Assembly: GCF_015477775.1 (NCBI RefSeq)
Contig: NZ_JADLQO010000015.1
Span: 124,001-188,000 of the forward strand
Length of the DNA: 64,000 nt
Direction: 5' to 3'
DNA from: Nocardia abscessus
GTDB taxonomy: Bacteria; Actinomycetota; Actinomycetes; Mycobacteriales; Mycobacteriaceae
Positions 9,880-18,087 of the stretch are shown here, piece after piece. Both the position numbers and the translations under genes were made by a program. The notes under the pieces are model-generated. The model had not been told where the DNA came from and made no database searches. It saw only the letters and a list, made by a program, of their open reading frames with translations. Position 1 is the first letter of the stretch, and each line of letters opens with the position of its first letter.

Positions 9880-10754
9880 GGCTCTCCGATGAGGAGGGCG
9901 CTCCCGATGGCTTCGGCGAACTCACCTGTGGTCAGGTAGCGCATGACCGAGTGGCCGCCCAGCGTGTATCTCCCAGGGTGGTACCAGGGTGTATTGACAA
10001 CGAGTTGGTCGTCCACGCAGTCCCCGAAGGCCGGTTCCAGCTTCTTCACCAGAGCGATGGGGTCGTCGGTGGCCGCGATGTTGATCCAATTCTTTACCGG
10101 AGGCGAGCACCGGCGGCCGTCCGGCAATGGTGCGGGGATCAGACGTTCCTGCACCAGCCCGAGGCCGAGCGGCGACCCCAGCGTGACGAAGGTGTCGACG
10201 TTCCAGTCCGGATGGTCGCCGCAGAGTGCCTCGTAGGCGACGACGGAGCCGAGCGAATGCCCTACGACCACTCTGGTTTCGGGCGTCACCACCCGCTCGA
10301 ACCGCTGCTGGGCGCAGGCACGGACACTGTCGTTGGCGTCCAGGTACCGGCGGACCTGACGTACGAGCCAGATCAACACTCGCGCCGGCGGGCGGCCGAG
10401 CGCCTCGGACTTCTCGAGTCGACGCAGCGCAGCCTGCGTCATACCCTTGCCGTCCGGCGCCGGAGGCCGGGCGCCTTCTGCGAACGCCTCCAGCAGAGCG
10501 CTCTCCAGTGGATCCCGCACATCCCCGACCCTTAGATGGGGAATGTCCGCGAATTCGTCTTCGCTCGGAACTCCTTTGGTGTTCAGGCTGCGATAGCAGT
10601 TGCCGTAGAACACCGAGGAGACGAGGTCGGGTGACGGGACTGGAAGAGAAGCATCCGTCATGCTCGTTCGCAACGCTTCGTACCAGTCTGTATGCGATGT
10701 TTCGCGATGTTTGTACTGGTACCCGATACCGTGACACATCACGACTCGAGGCAT
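9876..10754 (-). CDS. Alpha/beta hydrolase (PGAP1/lipase-like), first gene of the island operon
   Basis: A 292-aa serine hydrolase. The oxyanion-hole strand opens the protein (VVMCHGIG), the nucleophile elbow is GHSLGS with Ser167, a candidate acid is in ATDDP (D230/D231) and the catalytic His is in GGHS (H268). The TLGSPLGL stretch after the nucleophile is typical of lipase/PGAP1-like families. There is no signal peptide, so it should act in the cytoplasm or on the inner membrane face. It opens the operon, has the Shine-Dalgarno-like GGGGGAA just upstream of the ATG, and overlaps the caspase gene by ATGA. In this context (inference) it is either an effector, such as a membrane-lipid hydrolase, or a substrate activated by the caspase. 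The actual substrate cannot be read from the sequence. Confidence 0.88.
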   Translation of the reverse strand: MPRVVMCHGIGYQYKHRETSHTDWYEALRTSMTDASLPVPSPDLVSSVFYGNCYRSLNTKGVPSEDEFADIPHLRVGDVRDPLESALLEAFAEGARPPAPDGKGMTQAALRRLEKSEALGRPPARVLIWLVRQVRRYLDANDSVRACAQQRFERVVTPETRVVVGHSLGSVVAYEALCGDHPDWNVDTFVTLGSPLGLGLVQERLIPAPLPDGRRCSPPVKNWINIAATDDPIALVKKLEPAFGDCVDDQLVVNTPWYHPGRYTLGGHSVMRYLTTGEFAEAIGSALLIGEP

Positions 10755-10780
10755 GCGTTCCCCCTATCGGCAGTCCTCAT

Positions 10781-10818
10781 AGTGTAGGGGAGTAAGCTAT
10801 TTCATCGATGCAAATAGC
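10781..10818 (-). promoter_or_regulatory. Promoter and operator-like dyad of the island operon
   Basis: On the minus strand a TACACT -10 hexamer lies at 10786-10781, about 27 bases upstream of the hydrolase ATG. Immediately upstream, where the -35 region should be, is a 23-bp dyad (10796-10818) with arms GCTATTT and AAATAGC around the palindrome CATCGATG. A good -35 hexamer is not obvious, which fits a promoter controlled by a DNA-binding protein at the dyad. No regulator gene is in the operon, so the binding factor must be encoded elsewhere. The assignment rests on sequence pattern only. Confidence 0.5.
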
Positions 10819-11216
10819 CTCTTGATGATCGGTCGAACTCGGCGGTACCGAGAGCTGTCAACGGACAGACCATTGGTAGCACCGGGCCATCCATTGTCAG
10901 GATTGCTTCCGCCGATCCTGTCGTCCCACGAACGGCTGTGCTCCTCAACCCGTCAGCGGCGACTGACAGGCTGCGTTGTCCTTCGTTGTGCAGCAACCTG
11001 GAGCGCATCGTGCTGCTCGACGTCGCTGAGCCACCACCAGAGCTCGGCCCGGTCGCCTCGCCTGGAGCCTTCGTACGAAAGTGGCCATGGGCTGGCGAAC
11101 CGGCAGGCCGGCGATGAGTTGCTTCGTCCAGTCACCGCGGTCGGGTCGCATTGGCGACAATCGGCCAAATGAGCGGTACAGGTGACGATTACGACTTGCC
11201 AGCCTTCGGACACGGG
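10819..11216. other. Non-coding 400-bp gap, possible gene remnant
   Basis: There is no convincing gene between the island promoter and the FAD oxidoreductase. Two overlapping minus-strand frames (around 10945-11213) contain protein-like patches, such as GDWTKQLIAGLP in one frame and AELWWWLSDVEQHDAL in another, which could be the frameshifted remains of a small gene. I could not identify a family. Confidence 0.3.
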
Positions 11217-12500
11217 CTATCCATTGCCGCCCTCGTACCGCAGCGCGTTCTCCGAGCGGCAGATCTCCTCGATTCCGGACACGATGTCGCGCAGCAGTTC
11301 CGAGGGCAGGGCGGCGGGGCGCAGGCGGCAGGTGAAGGTGATGAGGCCGTGGTCTTCAGGGGGCAGGCCGCGGGCGGCGGATTCCGCGCGCAGGTAGCGC
11401 GAGCGCACGCCGTAGGTCATGGCGGAGATGACGGTGAAGCAGCCGGAGCGTTCCCGGTGCCCCGAGAACAGGTCGTGGAGGCGGTAGAACACCGACGTAT
11501 AGCTCGACAGGGGCGCGAAAACGCCCACCCGGTAGGCGGGACCACGCTCGGAGGAGCTGAGCGCTGTATCGGCCAGATATTCGGCGTCCCGCAGGGTTTG
11601 CACCTTCGGTGCGAACAGCACCGCGCCCGCGGCCGCGTTGCGCACCGGCATGCCGGCCTTGCCCGGTGCGGCGGAGGCGATGGCGCCCAGCGATTTGCGG
11701 GCACGGGAGCCGACCTCGCGCCGGGCTCGCAGCCCTCTGGTGGGCGCGGTGGGGTACAGGCTCGACCACTGACCGAAGCGCACGGTTCCCAGCTGCACGT
11801 GCCCGGTGCCGACCGGACGCGCCACCTTCAACGGCGCCGTGTCGACCCAGCGGCCCACTTGGAGTTCGGCATTGCCCGGCCGGGCGATCTCGGCGTAGGC
11901 GTGCTCGACGAAGGAGTCGAAGTCGAGGAACCGGTCGGCGTCGGTGGTCAGCCAGGTCCGTTCCTTGTCGATCTCGATGGCGTCCAGAGTGAGCGCGGTG
12001 ATGATGCCCGCGCGCCCGCCCGCGCCCAGGATGCGCTGGAACCGCTCGGTGTGGTGGGTGCGCCCGCAGGTGCCGATGCGCCCGTCGGTGTCCACGTACT
12101 CCAGATCGACGATCTGGTCGATGAACAGGCCGTGCTTGTGCGAGGCCGCGCTGACGCCGCCCACCGAGGCGAAACCGCCCGCGGTGATGTCGCGGTGGTC
12201 ACCGACGATGGGCAGGCCGAGGCCGTGCGCGCCGAGCCTGCGGTCGATGTCGGAGAGTTTGGCGCCCGCCTGCACCCGCACGGTGCGCCGGCCCAGGTTG
12301 ATGTCCAGCACCTGATTCATCCGGCGCAGCGACACCACGGTCGGCTGGGCGGGCAGCGTGAGGCCCTCGTCGAGCAGCTCGCCGCCGCACACCATCAGCC
12401 GTTCCGATCGCCCGCGTGAATCCCGCACCGTGCGAACGACATCTGCGGTGTCCCGGGGGAGGTATTCCTCGGCGTGGGAGACAGTTTGCGGCGTGCTCAT
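11217..12500 (-). CDS. FAD-binding (PCMH/VAO-type) oxidoreductase
   Basis: A 427-aa flavoprotein of the vanillyl-alcohol-oxidase/PCMH superfamily. The N-terminal FAD-binding half shows the usual pattern: RLMVCGGELLDEG, a strand TVRVQAGAKLSDID, then GLPIVGDHRDITAGGFASVGGVS and GRAGIITALTLD. The C-terminal half is the substrate domain and is less conserved, so the substrate is unknown; DprE1-like and sugar-lactone oxidase relatives are both possible. The open frame extends upstream to 12605, but that stretch lies in the gap behind the PhoD gene and is arginine-rich, whereas ATG 12500 begins a clean protein (MSTPQTV). It is the first gene on the far side of the accessory island. Confidence 0.8.
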   Translation of the reverse strand: MSTPQTVSHAEEYLPRDTADVVRTVRDSRGRSERLMVCGGELLDEGLTLPAQPTVVSLRRMNQVLDINLGRRTVRVQAGAKLSDIDRRLGAHGLGLPIVGDHRDITAGGFASVGGVSAASHKHGLFIDQIVDLEYVDTDGRIGTCGRTHHTERFQRILGAGGRAGIITALTLDAIEIDKERTWLTTDADRFLDFDSFVEHAYAEIARPGNAELQVGRWVDTAPLKVARPVGTGHVQLGTVRFGQWSSLYPTAPTRGLRARREVGSRARKSLGAIASAAPGKAGMPVRNAAAGAVLFAPKVQTLRDAEYLADTALSSSERGPAYRVGVFAPLSSYTSVFYRLHDLFSGHRERSGCFTVISAMTYGVRSRYLRAESAARGLPPEDHGLITFTCRLRPAALPSELLRDIVSGIEEICRSENALRYEGGNG

Positions 12501-12552
12501 GGCAGAAAAGCTAACCACAGCGCGGCCCGCGCCGCTTCCCCGAACTCGAGGG

Positions 12553-14109
12553 CTACCGCGGCGCAGGCGCAAGGCTCTTGCTGAACAGGACGGATCCGGC
12601 GGCATCGCACAGGTCGACGGTCAGTTCCCTTGACTTTCCGTCGATGCGCACTTCGCCGAAATGCTGGAAGGCGTCCAGCGGGGAGCTGTTCTGCACCGGC
12701 GGCGCGTGCACGTAGACCGCCTCCGGGCCGAATGTGCCGTCCAGCTGGTTCGGGCCGAACGCCCCCGCGTTCAGCGGGCCGGAGACGAACTCCCAGAACT
12801 CGTCGAAGTCGGTGAAGACCGCGCGTTCGGGGGAATAGCGGTGCGCGGCCGTGTAGTGCACGTCGGCGGTCAGCCAGACGACGTTGACCACCTTGTTCGC
12901 CCGGATCGACGACAGCACCTCGGCGACCTCGCGTTCCCGGCCCGCCGGTGCGCCGGGATCGCCGTTGGCCGGACCTTCGTAGGCGGTGGTGTTCTTCTGT
13001 TCGCCGTCCGGGACGATCACGCCGAGCGGCAGGTCGCTGGCGATGATCTTCCAGGTGGCCGTGGATTCGCGCAGACTGTCGATCAGCCATTTCGTCTGCG
13101 CCGGACCGAGAATGCGACCGCTGGGACCGTCGTTGGCGTCGTTGGCGTCCTTGTTCGCGCGCATGTCCAGCACGAAGACGTCCAGCAGCGGGCCGTAGGC
13201 GATCTTGCGATACAGGCGACCGTCCACCGCTTCCCTGGGTTCCAGCGGCATCCACTCGTGGAAGGCCTGCCAGGAGCGGGCGGCCAGGGTGTCCATGCTC
13301 CGTTCGGTGTAACCCTTGGATTCGGCGACCAGGCCGCCCGGGTACCAGTTGTTCACCGTCTCGTGGTCGTCCCACTGCACCACCTGGGCGACCGAGCTGT
13401 TGAAGCGGCGGTAGTTCGCGTCGGTCAGGTTGTAGGCGTAGTTGCCGCGGAACTGATCCAAGGTCTGCGCGACAGCGCTTTTCGCCTCGCTCACGACATT
13501 GCGCCAGATCCGGCCGTCCGGCAGCGGCACCGATTCCTTCAGCGGTCCGTCGGCGTAGATCGAATCGCCGGAGTGCACGAACAGGTGGGGGTCGCGGGCG
13601 GCCATGGCGGCGAAGATCTTCATGCCGCCCAGCTCCGGGTTGATGCCGTAGCCCTGGCCCGCGACGTCGCCGCTCCACTGGAGCCTGATGTCCGCCGGGG
13701 CGATGGGCGCGGTGCGGAAGACGCCGGTGACCGGTTCGGAGGTGGCGCCGTCCTCGCCCTGCAGCGTCACGCGGTAGTGCACCCGCTGTCCCGCGGGCAG
13801 GCCGTTGACCCGCACGCGGCCGGTGCCGTCGGAATCCGGCGTGAGCAGCGGCCCGGTGAAACGCTTGGCATCGGTGAACGATTCCGTGGCGGCGGTCTCC
13901 ACGATCAAGGTGGCGGGACGATCCGCGCGGGCCCAGATCAGCGCGCCGTCGGTGCGTGGGTCACCTACCGCCACGCCATGAGTGAGCACAGGCCGCTGCC
14001 GGACCAGCCCGGGGCCGCTGTCCGACGAGCACGCGGTCAGCACAGGGGCCGCCACGAGTCCGAGCGCGGAGGCGCGTAAGACGGTGCGCCGGGAGGGGGA
14101 GCCGGTCAT
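12553..14109 (-). CDS. phoD: Tat-exported alkaline phosphatase D (PhoD-like)
   Basis: A 518-aa metallophosphatase of the PhoD family, which releases phosphate from phosphodiesters and monoesters outside the cell. The N-terminus has a twin-arginine motif (SRRTVLRAS) followed by a hydrophobic stretch and a lipobox-like LTAC, so export through Tat and lipid anchoring are expected. An N-terminal Fn3-like domain (HGVAVGDPRTDGALIWAR) precedes the phosphatase core, whose metal-binding motifs include QWSGDVAGQ, FVHSGDSIYADG, QWDDHETVNNW and VWLTADVHYTAAH. ATG 14109 follows AAGGTGG; ATG 14127 would add six residues upstream of the signal. Confidence 0.92.
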   Translation of the reverse strand: MTGSPSRRTVLRASALGLVAAPVLTACSSDSGPGLVRQRPVLTHGVAVGDPRTDGALIWARADRPATLIVETAATESFTDAKRFTGPLLTPDSDGTGRVRVNGLPAGQRVHYRVTLQGEDGATSEPVTGVFRTAPIAPADIRLQWSGDVAGQGYGINPELGGMKIFAAMAARDPHLFVHSGDSIYADGPLKESVPLPDGRIWRNVVSEAKSAVAQTLDQFRGNYAYNLTDANYRRFNSSVAQVVQWDDHETVNNWYPGGLVAESKGYTERSMDTLAARSWQAFHEWMPLEPREAVDGRLYRKIAYGPLLDVFVLDMRANKDANDANDGPSGRILGPAQTKWLIDSLRESTATWKIIASDLPLGVIVPDGEQKNTTAYEGPANGDPGAPAGREREVAEVLSSIRANKVVNVVWLTADVHYTAAHRYSPERAVFTDFDEFWEFVSGPLNAGAFGPNQLDGTFGPEAVYVHAPPVQNSSPLDAFQHFGEVRIDGKSRELTVDLCDAAGSVLFSKSLAPAPR

Positions 14110-14185
14110 GAGGCCACCTTGGCGCAATCACGTCAACGTCACGTGAACGCACCGGGTCCGTGCGGCCAACAAGCGCGCTCGTTCG

Positions 14186-14950
14186 TCAGTGCGCCAGACG
14201 CGCCAGCCGGTGGTGCAGTTCGCCCGCCCAGTCCACGCCGCCCAAGTGCTGGTAATCCACCCACAGGGCGTCGAAGACATCGCGGCCCTCGGCGATCCAG
14301 CCGCCGCGCTTGTCCGCCTCCAGGACCACGCTCATGCCGGTCTCGGTCGGGACGAAAGTCACCTCGAGCTGGTTCAGGCGCGGGTAGCGCGGTGAACCGG
14401 CGAACTCGATCTCTTGGTAGAACGGCAGCGTCTGGGGTGTGTTGTGCACCCGTCCCTGCTCCACGTCCGCGCTGCGCAGGTGAAATCCCAGGCGTTCCAC
14501 GGCTTCCAGCACGACGTGCTGGGCGGGCAGCGCCCCGACGCCGATCGGGTCGGTGTCGGCGGCGTCCACCGCACCGTGGATCTCCACGATCGTGCGCAGC
14601 GAGACGACCGTGCCGGGCAGGTGGCGGCCGTTGTAGAAGGTGATCGGCGTCTCCATCGGCGCGCGTGCCGCGAACCGGAAATCCAGCACCGCGCCCGGAG
14701 GCAGGTGCAGCGGGCCGTGCACCCCGGTGCGGCCGAACGCGATATCCCGAACGCCTTCGTGATCCTCGTACTCCTGCTCGGCCCTGGTCACGAACTCCAC
14801 GGCCACATAGGCGATCTCCTGAGCGACCGCACCGCCCCGCAACCGGATCACGCCCTCGACGGCGCCCCCGGGCTGCACACCCGGCGTGAACAACTCGGTC
14901 TCCACTTCGGCCCCACCGACCCCGGCCGCAGCCAGCAACTTCTTGAACAT
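14186..14950 (-). CDS. Sporulation-control protein Spo0M family
   Basis: A 254-aa arrestin-like protein of the Spo0M family. The opening MFKKLLAAAGVGGAEVETEL and the following VQPGGAVEGVIRLRGG are characteristic, as is the FRFAARAPMETPIT segment. Two beta-sandwich lobes are expected. In Bacillus it affects sporulation and cell shape; in non-sporulating actinobacteria the role is unknown. It is a single gene between phoD and trpF. Confidence 0.85.
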   Translation of the reverse strand: MFKKLLAAAGVGGAEVETELFTPGVQPGGAVEGVIRLRGGAVAQEIAYVAVEFVTRAEQEYEDHEGVRDIAFGRTGVHGPLHLPPGAVLDFRFAARAPMETPITFYNGRHLPGTVVSLRTIVEIHGAVDAADTDPIGVGALPAQHVVLEAVERLGFHLRSADVEQGRVHNTPQTLPFYQEIEFAGSPRYPRLNQLEVTFVPTETGMSVVLEADKRGGWIAEGRDVFDALWVDYQHLGGVDWAGELHHRLARLAH

Positions 14951-15055
14951 GCTCGTACTCTCGCCGCCCCGTCTTACCGAAGACTTGTCGTTACCTTGTC
15001 GCCCTGGACAACCGGGGCCGAGTCTATGGCACCGGGCAGTGCGCGGCGGCGTTCG

Positions 15056-15709
15056 TCAAGGCGTGGATCGAGCGGCGGCGACGAAGGCGGCGCAAGCGGC
15101 GGGATCCTTGTCGCCATCAGGGGTTTCGACGCCGCTGTTCACATCGACGGCGTACGGATGGACCCGCCGCACGGCCGCGGCGACCGTGGCGGGTGTGAGG
15201 CCGCCCGCGAGCACGACGGGACGACCGCATTCGGCCATCGCGCGGACGATGGTCGCGCTGATGGACCAGTCGTGGGCCCGTCCCGTGCCGCCGAGCCGGT
15301 CCGCGGTCCGTGAATCGAGTAGGACGGCATCGCAATACGGAGCCACGGCGCGTGCGGAGTCGACGGCCTCCGGGCCGGTCACGTGCACGGCGGCCAGAAT
15401 CGGGCGGCCCTCGGCCCGCTCGTTGACCCGGGCCACCACCGCCACGGAGACGAGCCCGTGCACCTGGATCGCGTCGGCGCCGATCTGGTCGGCAAGGTCG
15501 ATGATCAGTGCCGGGTCCTCCAGATGGGTGACCAGGACGCGGGTGACGAACGGCGGAGTGGCCGCCGACAGGGCGGCGGCGCGGCGCCGATCGAGCGCGT
15601 CCTCACTGATATGCGTGACGCCCGAGATGAATCCGATCGCGTCGGCACCGGCGGCGACGGCGGCGTGCAGGTCGGCTTCCGAACGGATGCCACAGATCTT
15701 CGTCCGCAT
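15056..15709 (-). CDS. trpF: Phosphoribosylanthranilate isomerase
   Basis: A 217-aa (beta/alpha)8 barrel that isomerises phosphoribosylanthranilate in tryptophan synthesis. The catalytic Cys is in KICGI at the end of strand 1. The acid residue region is LLDSRTADRLGGTGRAHDW, and the phosphate-binding loops are VVLAGGLTP and DVNSGVETPDGDKD (commonly DVSSGVE). Many actinobacteria lack trpF because PriA performs both the HisA and TrpF reactions, so this is a possible second or divergent isomerase. The neighbours are not tryptophan genes; trpD lies 12 kb away. Confidence 0.85.
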   Translation of the reverse strand: MRTKICGIRSEADLHAAVAAGADAIGFISGVTHISEDALDRRRAAALSAATPPFVTRVLVTHLEDPALIIDLADQIGADAIQVHGLVSVAVVARVNERAEGRPILAAVHVTGPEAVDSARAVAPYCDAVLLDSRTADRLGGTGRAHDWSISATIVRAMAECGRPVVLAGGLTPATVAAAVRRVHPYAVDVNSGVETPDGDKDPAACAAFVAAARSTP

Positions 15710-15759
15710 GCTCGACGTCCCGGCGCGGGGGAACAGCGATCGGCCCGCGGGGGAGTGGA

Positions 15760-16491
15760 TCAGCCTACGGCGGTGTCGGGGATGCGGACGGACACGGCTT
15801 CGGGGCGGCCGCCGCTCGGGACGCCCTTCTTCAGGCTGTGGGCGTAGACGTCGACGTATTCCTGGCCGGTGAGCTGCATGAGCTCGTACATGACCTCGTC
15901 GGTGACGGCGCGTTCGACGAAGCGGTTGCCGCCCATGCCCTCGTAGCGGGAGAAGTCGATGGGCTCGCCGAACTTGACGGTCACCTTGCGGCGGCGCCAG
16001 CGGAACGGTCCGGGCGGGCTGACCTCGTCGGTGCCGATCACGGCGACCGGGATGACGGGGACGCCGGTCTCCAGCGCGAGACGGGCCAAACCGGTCTTGC
16101 CCTTGTACAGGCGGCCGTCGGGGGAGCGGGTGCCCTCCGGGTAGAGGCCGACCAGGCGGCCCTGATCGAGCAGCTTGCGCGCGGCGTTCAGGGCGTCCTC
16201 GGCAGCGTCGGCGCCGCTGCGGTCGATCGGGTACTGGCCCGTCGCGCTGAAGAAGAACTTCTGGAACCGGCCCTTGATGCCGGGGGTGGTGAAGTACTCG
16301 GCCTTGGCGAGGTAGTTGATCCTGCGCGGGCTCAGCAACGGAGCGAACAGCCAGTCGGCGAAGGAGAGGTGGTTACCCGCCATGATGGCCGGCCCGTCCG
16401 CCGGAATGTTCTCCACACCTTCGACCGTCGGCCGATTGTAGAGATGGATGAACGGTCCCAGCAGCACGAACTTCAGCAGCCAGTAGAACAT
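15760..16491 (-). CDS. plsC: 1-acyl-sn-glycerol-3-phosphate acyltransferase (Rv2182c-like)
   Basis: A 243-aa PlsC-type acyltransferase that makes phosphatidic acid from lysophosphatidic acid at the membrane. The catalytic HX4D motif is in GNHLSFADW and the substrate-binding motif is YPEGTRSPDG; an N-terminal hydrophobic segment (MFYWLLKFVLLGPF) anchors it. It corresponds to Rv2182c and sits next to the Rv2183c/Rv2184c/Rv2185c-type genes, as in mycobacteria, but with a ROK kinase inserted between. Confidence 0.92.
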   Translation of the reverse strand: MFYWLLKFVLLGPFIHLYNRPTVEGVENIPADGPAIMAGNHLSFADWLFAPLLSPRRINYLAKAEYFTTPGIKGRFQKFFFSATGQYPIDRSGADAAEDALNAARKLLDQGRLVGLYPEGTRSPDGRLYKGKTGLARLALETGVPVIPVAVIGTDEVSPPGPFRWRRRKVTVKFGEPIDFSRYEGMGGNRFVERAVTDEVMYELMQLTGQEYVDVYAHSLKKGVPSGGRPEAVSVRIPDTAVG

Positions 16492-16666
16492 GACGTCCTT
16501 CCCCCGGGACCGGGATAGTAGCGGGCACCTGCGTCAATTGCCGACTTTACCGCTGGTGCAAGATCACATCCAACCGCAGCGGCGAATCTCACCACACTAC
16601 GGCCTCGACGCCGACCGATGGCCATGGTCGGCGTGTCGCCCGGCCGACCGGGGGATGGGCATGGTG

Positions 16667-17677
16667 TCAACGGCTGGTCCGCGCGATCCGCGCGGACTTG
16701 CGCGCCCCGGTGGGCAGGGCCGCCCTGGCGAGATCGGCGGCCCCGATCATGCCCGCGGCCTCACCGAGCTGGGTGGTCCGGATGCGGGCCAGCGGCCGGT
16801 GTCCGGCGCCGGTGATCGCGCGCGCGTACTCCTCGCGCGCCTCGTCCAGGAACAGCGGCGCCGAACTGCTGACACCGCCCGCGATGACCACCAGATCGGG
16901 ATCGAAGATGTCGCTGACGAACGCCAGCCCCAGCCCGAGCCAGCGCGCGAAGTCGGCCATCACCCGGGTCGCGAGCGGGTCGCCGTCCTGCGCCGCGCCC
17001 GCGACCCGCCGTCCGGTCAGCGAACCGGGATCGCGCGCCACATCCCTGGCCAGCACGGAGCGCACCGGATCGCTGGCCAGCATCTCGATCGCGGTGTCGG
17101 CCAGTGCGGTTCCGCTGCAATAGCGCTCCCAGCACCCGTGCTTGCCGCACGGGCAGGCCCGCCCCTGCGGAACCACTTGCAGATGACCGAGTTCCGGCGC
17201 GACGCCGTGCGTGCCCCGGTACAGCTGGCCGTCGATCAGCAGGGCGGCGCCGATGCCGGTCCCGATCGCCACGAGCACCACGTTGTGTCCGCCCGCGGCG
17301 GCGCCGAACCGGTATTCGGCCCACATCGCCGCGTTGGCGTCGTGCTCCAGGATCACCGGCAGTTCCAGCCGTTCGGTCAGCCGCTGAGCAACCGGGGCGT
17401 CCTGCCAGGGCAGGTGCGGGGCGAACCGCACCGTGGAGCGATCGCCGTTGATGAACCCGGCGACCGCCAAGCCGACCGCGCCGACGGGGTGCCTGCCGGA
17501 CAGGTCGCGCACGGCCCGGTCCAGCGCGTCCTCCAGCGCCCGCGCCGATTGCGGCGTCGGGGCCTGGACCGTGTCGAGCACCTCGCCGCTGTCGTCGATC
17601 ACCGACGCCCGAATGTTGGTGCCGCCGACGTCGATTCCCACGGTCAGCGGTCGCGTACCGGCCATCTGGTGCGTCAT
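16667..17677 (-). CDS. ROK-family sugar kinase (glucokinase-like)
   Basis: A 336-aa ROK kinase. The ATP-binding motif GIDVGGTNIR opens the protein, the sugar-binding region LEHDANAAMWAE and the HGVAPELGH segment are intact, and the zinc motif CPCGKHGCWERYCSG is complete. Glucose is the likeliest substrate, but ROK specificity cannot be read reliably. The long open frame reaching 17932 is not coding upstream of ATG 17677; that ATG overlaps the stop of the Rv2183c-like gene (ATGA), which indicates co-translation. I do not recall a ROK gene at this place in M. tuberculosis, so it appears to be an insertion into a conserved operon. Confidence 0.9.
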   Translation of the reverse strand: MTHQMAGTRPLTVGIDVGGTNIRASVIDDSGEVLDTVQAPTPQSARALEDALDRAVRDLSGRHPVGAVGLAVAGFINGDRSTVRFAPHLPWQDAPVAQRLTERLELPVILEHDANAAMWAEYRFGAAAGGHNVVLVAIGTGIGAALLIDGQLYRGTHGVAPELGHLQVVPQGRACPCGKHGCWERYCSGTALADTAIEMLASDPVRSVLARDVARDPGSLTGRRVAGAAQDGDPLATRVMADFARWLGLGLAFVSDIFDPDLVVIAGGVSSSAPLFLDEAREEYARAITGAGHRPLARIRTTQLGEAAGMIGAADLARAALPTGARKSARIARTSR

Positions 17678-18087
17678 ACCTTGATAGTCACGGGAATGTC
17701 GACATACCGCGGGCGTTCGTCGTCCGAGCCCGGACCGTGGCGATGGGGCGCACCGGTTTCCGGATCGGCGTCGGTGGGCATGACCGGTTCGACCGGAACC
17801 CCCGCCAGCGCCTCGCGCAGCACGGTGACGATCGCGGTGCCGTGATCGGCGACCGCGGCGAGCACCTCGTGGTGTTCCCCACGCACCAGCGCCGCGGCCG
17901 CGCACACCGGGCACCAGTTGCAACTGGCCCACTCGACCTGTCCGTCGGCGGCGGCCCGCCGCAGCACCGGCTCGACCCGTTCCAGCACCGCCTCGGCCAG
18001 CAGCTTCAATTCCGCGGCGAATTCGGCGACACCGTCCGCGTGTGCGCCTGCCGCGCCGCCACCGGGCGGGTGCGGATCACCGGTCAT
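17674..18087 (-). CDS. Conserved hypothetical protein (Rv2183c-like)
   Basis: A 137-aa acidic protein of unknown function. Its one marked feature is a cysteine pair in ASCNWCPVCAAAALVRGEHH, where the spacing CxxCPxC could bind a metal. The C-terminus is rich in Pro/Asp/Glu and ends in DIPVTIKV. Position alone links it to Rv2183c: it lies between the ArsA-like ATPase and the plsC side. ATG 18087 overlaps the end of the ATPase gene by 11 bases, and its own stop overlaps the ROK start. It is probably co-translated with, and functionally tied to, the ATPase. Confidence 0.75.
   Translation of the reverse strand: MTGDPHPPGGGAAGAHADGVAEFAAELKLLAEAVLERVEPVLRRAAADGQVEWASCNWCPVCAAAALVRGEHHEVLAAVADHGTAIVTVLREALAGVPVEPVMPTDADPETGAPHRHGPGSDDERPRYVDIPVTIKV

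Noticed and set aside
12501..12605. Longer N-terminus of the FAD oxidoreductase
   Set aside because: The extension lies in the gap behind the PhoD gene, is Arg/Pro-rich and would overlap that gene; ATG 12500 starts a family-like protein.
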